Assembly: GCA_001275005.1 (NCBI GenBank)
Contig: JWZX01002377.1
Coordinates: 1 to 18,769, forward strand
Direction: 5' to 3'
DNA from: Chrysochromulina tobinii
Lineage: Eukaryota; Haptophyta; Prymnesiales; Chrysochromulinaceae
Length of the DNA stretch: 18,769 nt
The position numbers and the translations under genes are program-made. Below are positions 14,068 to 18,769 of the stretch, one piece after another. Under the pieces are notes generated by a model that was not told the DNA's origin, ran no database searches, and saw nothing but the letters and a program-made list of their open reading frames with translations. Each line of letters opens with the position of its first letter. Position 1 is the first letter of the stretch.

Positions 14068-14959
14068 GCATCGCAAGGGAGGCCTCCGCTGGTGCGATCA
14101 TTGCACGCGCGTTGGCTCTTTTGTAGTGCCGAGGAATGGTATTCGAGAACCGTGCTGCAATCAGTTCGAAACGGCCGGGCGGCGCTCGACATGGCGCTCG
14201 AAGGCCTGCTCGAAGGGCACCACCGCCCCTTGAAAGCAGTGCGTCGTCTCTCGCCGCGCGAGTCGGGAGTTGAGCGCGCGCATGTTCTTTGGCGCATGGC
14301 GTGCCGCGGTGAGTGGACGGATTGCGTTTGCGGTTGGCACGGGTGTGGGATCTGGGAATGGGGGCGGTACCTGGAACAGTAGCAGTAGCGTAGCGCTGTA
14401 GCCCGTACCGTGACTGTGTCGTGTGTAACCGCGCTTGATTGTGCGGGCCGGGAATGTTTATTATGCTAATGGCTCTCTTGTGTCTCTACACGGCAGCGAC
14501 GAGGCCGTAGAGCGTAGTCGTAAGTCGACATTTTCGAACGTGAGATAACGTTCGCGGTCGCGGCCGAACAAATACGGAAATAGAGCCATGCGGGCTGCGC
14601 GCTTTCGATACGGGCGTGACGTTCAGAATTAAAAGTAAGCCCAGCAGCAGCACCATCCTCCACAGGAGTTTTAAGACACATTTGACACTACCGGGTTTCC
14701 GGTGTGTTACGCTATCCGTTTTTCTTGACGCTGAGAGTCAAGATACAAGAACTCTCAGCTCTGTCTGAGTGTCAAACTCTCCGCGACCGTCTCACCACGC
14801 CACCGGACCTGCCGGCTCGGCTCTGAACCGCCGCCCGGAGTACTCCCCGGCCCCGCGGCGTACTGATTAGAGTCCTGATATCTGATTATAATCTAGACGT
14901 TTGAATCGTGAGTCTACGGCTTTATTGTGCGCACGCCGTTCGTCAGCCCCTCTTAGCCT
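14068..14959. other. intergenic region downstream of the transhydrogenase
   Basis: About 900 bases with no supported gene. It holds the transhydrogenase 3' UTR and a perfect hairpin at 14730-14759. Short open frames start at GTG or TTG and show no motifs. Base composition becomes more AT-rich here than in the genes to the left. Confidence 0.4.
14730..14759. repeat. 9-bp perfect stem-loop
   Basis: GCTGAGAGT (14730-14738) pairs with ACTCTCAGC (14751-14759) across a 12-base loop. A competing pair, CTTGAC (14724-14729) with GTCAAG (14737-14742), overlaps its 5' arm, so two mutually exclusive folds are possible. Function unknown. Confidence 0.6.
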
Positions 14960-15486
14960 CTTTTCTCATTGTGAAGCGAGATCAGAACGGGATCGCTCAT
15001 TCACAGCCAATGTTTATAATTCGACACCCAAGACCCGGACCGGCGTACATACGGACAGACACGAGGTGCTATTGAGTGCCTTCTCGGGTTCCCAAGCTCC
15101 GGCTCACAGCCACACAGCAAGTGTCCAAGATACACGTATCCTGATGTATACTGACATGTATCCAGTGTGGCACCACAGCCCTCGCCCCCTGGGCCCATAT
15201 TAAGGACACGAAGGCTTCCTTCACCTACACCGACCTGTTCCGTTGCCTCACGGGCGTGCACATCACACACTCATCGACGGATGCGTCAACTTTGGTAACG
15301 CATGTGCATGCAAAAGTGCAGTGTTTTCCGTTTCGCAAATCTTGTGTAAAACCTTTTGGGGTACGTGATCCCGATTTTTGCTAGGACAGAGAGCGTGAGG
15401 ACCACCGACTGCGTGACAGCCTTGCGGAGGAAGGCATCCAAGTTGACAAAGCGCGCGAAATCAACATTCGGGGACCGCTCTCATAA
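14960..15486 (+). pseudogene. possible decayed coding remnant
   Basis: Two frames look coding-like in turn. One, through about 15030-15203, includes HEVLLSAFSGSQAPAHSHT and RILMYTDMYPVWHHS. The next, from about 15145, includes APWAHIKDTKASFTYTDLFR and continues to a TAG at 15382-15384, then stays open for 33 codons (DREREDHRLRDSLAEEGIQV to RGPLS) to a TAA at 15484. The last segment resembles the charged helix near cysteinyl-tRNA synthetase C-termini, but weakly. I do not recognise the family. Frame changes and stops suggest a pseudogene, or exons whose borders I cannot fix. Confidence 0.3.
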
Positions 15487-15558
15487 ATCGCTTTGCTGAA
15501 CACCGTACACGCCTTAGTTGCTTAGTATGTGGAGCGTTCTCGGGTGAGCGCGGTGAGC

Positions 15559-16086
15559 ATGCATTGCGATCCAAATCCTTATGTAATCCATATGTGGAAA
15601 GGGGAGTTACATGTACGTGTCCGCTCAGACCAGTCCACGGTTGACGGCCCGTGTAGTGCATCACGGACAGCCGAAAGAATGGTTTGCCCTGCCGCGCTCG
15701 GCGCCCAGCGCCTTCATCGGCGCGTGCTGGCCATCTTGTACGCAGTGATGCCCATGCCTCAGCACGCTTTTGGATTTCTTTATCCCGGCTTCGCCATCTC
15801 TGGTGTCCAATATCATGATCCTACACATTACATCACTCACCGTTGGAACACCAGCAGACTTTCAACTCGTGCGAGGGATGCTGTCGCATGGAAAAGCACC
15901 GTACCCTCCACTGCTGCCAACGCCAACAACCATCTGGCAATGAACCCCCCAGAACAACTCTCTGTACACGCCGCCGCTGCCATTTTCACTCACTGTCCTG
16001 TGAGCATGGACATCATTATCAGCACATTCATAACAAGCAATCGGAGTCGACCCAATCGGTACAGCAGGATGCAGGTATTTCGCTAA
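15559..16086 (+). other. open frame leading into the glycosyltransferase-like gene
   Basis: From an ATG at 15559 this frame is open to the TAA at 16084-16086 and is in the same frame as the ORF beginning at 16090. Its last part, from the ATG at 16006 (MDIIISTFITSN through RMQVFR), reads as the first strand of the glycosyltransferase domain that follows. The upstream part shows no motifs and may be leader or decayed sequence; another frame (about 15660-15900) looks equally plausible as coding. Confidence 0.3.
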
Positions 16087-16953
16087 GCGATGCGTTCATA
16101 TTTTGCTCTCCCCATCATGCATTTCTATTTGTTCATCGAGCTCGATGCAGAGTTCAGGAGTGAGAGGAAAAACTTTGAGAAGGAGCTGACCTCAAGTCTA
16201 GGCGGCCGCCTTCAACACCTACAATTTACACGCATACTGATACAACCTTTATGGAGACAGTTTATGTCGTCAATCGGTTCAGGTAACCACTCTGGACGGT
16301 ATAGACGGCTTGTCTTCTTTCTCCAGAATGATGATCACGTCTTCGTCGACGTCGATACTTCCGTTCTCTGTCGTGGGCTAACGCTGTTACACTCGGAGCC
16401 GTCACGTTACAAGTCCCTCTATATGTCCCATTGGCCAGAGGCACTGCGTCTGAGCGGTAAAGTGTCACCACCTAAACGTATTGAATGCCTTGTTCGTACC
16501 AACCTGACCATGTTGGACGCTGTTCAAGTGTTCAATTTGGGATTTCTTCACCACGTTCTCGTCGAGCTTGAGTGGCCTCGTGGTTTGCAATTAACGCGAA
16601 TTGATTCTCTCATCTTGCAGCGGGCTGTGTGGGGACGAGGGACATCTTTGATTCCTGGAGTAGACACAGAGACGTCGATGCAAACTTTCTTTGTGCCGTT
16701 GCGTGAGTTGTGTCGCAAATTTGATGCTTACGCTCATGTCAGAATTCCTTTCTCAGCAGTACCCCAACTCGAACTCAATCACACGGTGCTTGCACGATCA
16801 GTGGATACGCTGACGCGGGCCATGCTCGCAAGTAAGCCAGGTAGGGACCCGTGGGCCGCGAGGAACGCATTCAAAATTCCTGATGAATGGGTTTCTACAA
16901 TGCTTCATCTATATGGTGTGAAGGGGAACATGAGTTACACTCAGGAGGTGTGA
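16006..16953 (+). pseudogene. glycosyltransferase-like gene interrupted by an in-frame TAA
   Basis: The intact 3' ORF (16090-16953, 287 residues) has features of a GT-A-fold nucleotide-sugar transferase: FYLFIELDAEF, then RRLVFFLQNDDHVFVDVD (NDD at residues 80-82, a candidate DXD-type metal and sugar-nucleotide site), LTMLDAVQVFNLGFLHHVLV, RIDSLILQRAVWGRG, and RELCRKFDAYAHVRIPF near the end. The preceding frame from 16006 supplies a typical first strand (IIISTFITS) and runs straight into this ORF except for one TAA at 16084-16086, so a single nonsense change is the simplest explanation. Alternatives are translation from the ATG at 16090, lacking the first strand, or a 78-nt intron from GTATTT at 16075 to an AG at 16152, which would remove the FYLFIELDAE strand and seems less likely. 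Exact family, substrate and compartment are unknown. The region is more AT-rich than the genes to its left. Confidence 0.55.
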
Positions 16954-17903
16954 TTCCCATATGATTCCCATGGTGCCGTTGTTTTCAGTGGCCGTGGATC
17001 CTTGAGAGGGAATGCGTAGGAATGCGCCGTGGTGAGCACTTACATGCGAAGCGTGCGGCCTGGGCATCGTTTTATAGCGGTGGCGGACGGTGCAATGGAG
17101 CTTGCGGCGGCGGCGGCGGTGGCTGCAGAGGAAACAATGATTCACAGCGGCACTAGACAGTGCTGGCTTCGGCGGCGGAGGAACATCGACGGGGCAGTGG
17201 TGCTCTAGCAGGCTGCAGCCTGAACCTTCCCGACCCCCACGCCGTACCCCACGGGCCAGACGCCAGGAGCCCCGAGTGGGAAAGCGCGGCTTAGAGTGTT
17301 TTGGAACCACATGCGCGTTCTTTCCCCACCCTCCCCCGCCCCGGCACCCTGTACGGCACCCTCCCCCGCCGGCCTTGGCAGTCGTTGCCTTCATGTAGGG
17401 CTCAACAATTTCCGCTAAATTAGGGGTATCTAAATCGCACGTCGTGTTCTTCATCGTTCATGTAGATTGTAGTCCACAGGGTCTCGACAATCAAACTTAT
17501 CTGATCGTCTTCTTTTTGCTTCACACACTTAGGGATGTTTAGATAGAACAGCCCCGAGAGCTGGCCGAAGGCCGAGCTGGCGAGCTCTGAGTCCCCCCTA
17601 AACACAGTACGGGTTCGGGAGGGTGGGGCACGAGAAAGCGGCACGGCTGGCAAGCCGCACCCGCTTGACGACACATCGACACGAAGAACGCGAAATTTGC
17701 AGATTTCCTAAGTCGTTTCAGTTCGTTTCGTTCCAGGGTGTATTCTCCGATTAGAGGATGGTGTTGCATGTATCCTGTTTGTACCCGCCCGCTTGTATTC
17801 TAAGTTAAGCACTTAACGCGGTTATGAAGGGCAGAGAGGGCGAGAGACGATGATCCAAATCCACTACACTCGATGCGCTCATCACGGCATTTGGCACGAT
17901 TAA
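16954..17903. other. gene-poor region downstream of the glycosyltransferase
   Basis: No supported gene in about 950 bases. A 14-bp CACCCTCCCCCGCC motif repeats at 17327 and 17357. A minus-strand frame 17454-16909 starts with ATG but becomes Gly/Arg low complexity and overlaps the glycosyltransferase 3' end, so it is not called. Confidence 0.4.
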
Positions 17904-17995
17904 GTTCGTGACGAACCGTGATTGACGAAATCCAGTCTGAGTCGGAGGGTTCATGACGAACCGTGATTGACGAAATCCAGTCTGAGTCGGAGGGT
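17904..17995. repeat. 45-bp tandem duplication
   Basis: Two head-to-tail copies with a 45-bp period share a perfect 42-bp core (17909-17950 and 17954-17995); the linker differs by one base (GTTCG versus GTTCA). Read on the minus strand the unit is 15 codons (PPTQTGFRQSRFV), but the frame lacks an ATG and is not considered coding. Confidence 0.9.
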
Positions 17996-18146
17996 CTCCG
18001 GAGGTTCCGAAATCGAGACGAAATTCGATTTGTTCCCTCTCAGGCTTCCACACCGACTCCAATGGTGCGGATCAGCGATCCTCTCCGCCCCTCTCTCTGT
18101 GGCCCTCACCCTTCGCCGCACCTGTGTCAGTCAGAAGCCTGTGTAT

Positions 18147-18273
18147 TCGGTACACATGCTAGTGTACCGAGTGTCCGGGCACGGGGACTATAGGTCCTGC
18201 CCGGGGTCGCATGCGGTGGGGCCCCGCCACGCGTCTCGTCAACGGCTGACGAAACCAAAGTTTCGTCAACGGC
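18147..18273. repeat. cluster of inverted repeats (hairpins)
   Basis: Successive hairpins lie within 127 bases. TCGGTACAC (18147-18155) pairs with GTGTACCGA (18162-18170) around a 6-base loop. CCGGGCA (18175-18181) plus GGAC (18185-18188) pair with GTCC (18194-18197) plus TGCCCGG (18198-18204) around TATAG, leaving a 3-base bulge. GGGGCCCC (18218-18225) is palindromic. GACGAAAC (18248-18255) pairs with GTTTCGTC (18260-18267) around CAAA, flanked by direct copies of TCGTCAACGGC (18236-18246 and 18263-18273). No coding role is seen; a structured RNA or mobile-element remnant is possible. Confidence 0.6.
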
Positions 18274-18769
18274 CAGACGGGGCGCGCGGCCGGGCAGGTT
18301 TACGCCACGCGCCTAACGGCGACGGCTAACCGCCCACCGCCACCAAGAGGTGTTTCACGCTAATCAAGATAAACGAACAACAACTCTGACATCATAAGTC
18401 TATGTGCATGTTGCTCGGCTTCGAGGTGTGCAATGGCTCTTGCACACTTGCCGCCCAATGTTGCGTTGTTCGCCCTTGAAGACAACCAATCTAGCGCCAA
18501 GGCGCTAGAACCCACAAGACAGTCCTTTAATAAACAGCCCCAGGGGAGCCGGCCACGGGCCGGGCTTCGACTGTCCTACACATCACACGAGAACCGCGTC
18601 CGCTCGCTCAGCCTTTGATTGCATTGTGCGCGCACCCGCGGCGCATCCCACAGACTTGCCACTGCAGCCCTGGCATGTATCTATCCTGCGCGGCTGCGTG
18701 GTCTGACGCCTTGGGCTCACCACTGCGCGAGCGGCTCAGGTCCCATCGACTTGATATTCGAGGGCAGGA
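18274..18769. other. non-coding right end of the window
   Basis: No supported gene. Besides the 20-bp near-palindrome at 18490-18509 there is a short CCGGCC/GGCCGG hairpin at 18549-18563. A 61-codon frame from an ATG at 18433 to 18618 has no recognisable features and includes both palindromes. Confidence 0.35.
18490..18509. repeat. 20-bp near-perfect palindrome
   Basis: TCTAGCGCC (18490-18498) and GGCGCTAGA (18501-18509) are exact reverse complements separated by AA. This is long for chance in a window this size and could be a dimeric protein site, a hairpin in RNA or a mobile-element end. Confidence 0.6.

Noticed and set aside
14730-14759. Bacterial-type rho-independent terminator
   Set aside because: There is no U-run after the stem and the gene context is eukaryotic.
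16909-17454. Minus-strand 181-codon ATG frame
   Set aside because: It turns into Gly/Arg/His low complexity, overlaps the glycosyltransferase 3' end and has no recognisable motif.
17805-18062. Minus-strand frame with a 15-residue repeat
   Set aside because: It starts at TTG, and the repeat simply reflects the 45-bp DNA duplication.
1-18769. CRISPR arrays, tRNA or rRNA genes, transposases
   Set aside because: No regularly spaced repeats with unique spacers, no tRNA-like TTCGA arm with a matching acceptor stem, and no transposase or reverse-transcriptase motifs were seen by eye. A covariance-model scan was not possible.

Overview
The window looks like nuclear DNA of a GC-rich unicellular eukaryote, most likely an alga with a secondary plastid such as a haptophyte. 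That placement is inference. The evidence is eukaryote-only families (an XAP5/FAM50-type N-terminal region and the GATOR1 subunit NPRL2/NPR2), no operons or Shine-Dalgarno sites, TATA boxes, several GTGAGT/GTAAGT donor-like sites at ORF ends, Ala/Gly/Ser/Arg low-complexity tracts, and a nucleotide transhydrogenase with what looks like a bipartite signal-plus-transit presequence. No phage, CRISPR, rRNA, tRNA or intact transposon was seen.

Layout. (1) 320-907 (+): XAP5/FAM50-like protein without its C-terminal domain. (2) 1505-2791 (+), perhaps spliced to 2948-3070: a SAM-like domain followed by an Arg/Ser-rich tail. (3) 3172-5070 (-): NPRL2/NPR2 with a Gly-rich and an Asn-Leu-Thr repeat insertion. 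It is convergent with gene 2 and divergent from gene 4 across a 185-bp shared promoter region. (4) 5256-7622 (+): a 788-residue protein with a Cys-rich hydrophobic stretch, two PDZ-like regions and C-terminal TPRs. (5) 8163-10019 (+): Ala-rich 11-residue repeats, an IQ motif and Trp/Arg-rich Sfi1-like helices. (6) 10864-14067 (+): fused proton-translocating NAD(P) transhydrogenase, preceded by a TATA box. (7) 14068-18769: gene-poor DNA with decayed coding traces near 15.0-15.5 kb, a glycosyltransferase-like gene interrupted by an in-frame TAA (16006-16953), a 45-bp tandem duplication and a cluster of hairpins near 18.15-18.57 kb.

The genes do not form one pathway. NPRL2 belongs to amino-acid sensing upstream of TORC1. 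The transhydrogenase supplies NADPH from the proton gradient. The PDZ-TPR and IQ/Sfi1-like proteins look like scaffolding or cytoskeletal factors. The least expected points are the truncated XAP5 protein, the possible plastid targeting of the transhydrogenase, splice-site evidence that several ORF ends are not true gene ends, and the stop codon inside the glycosyltransferase.
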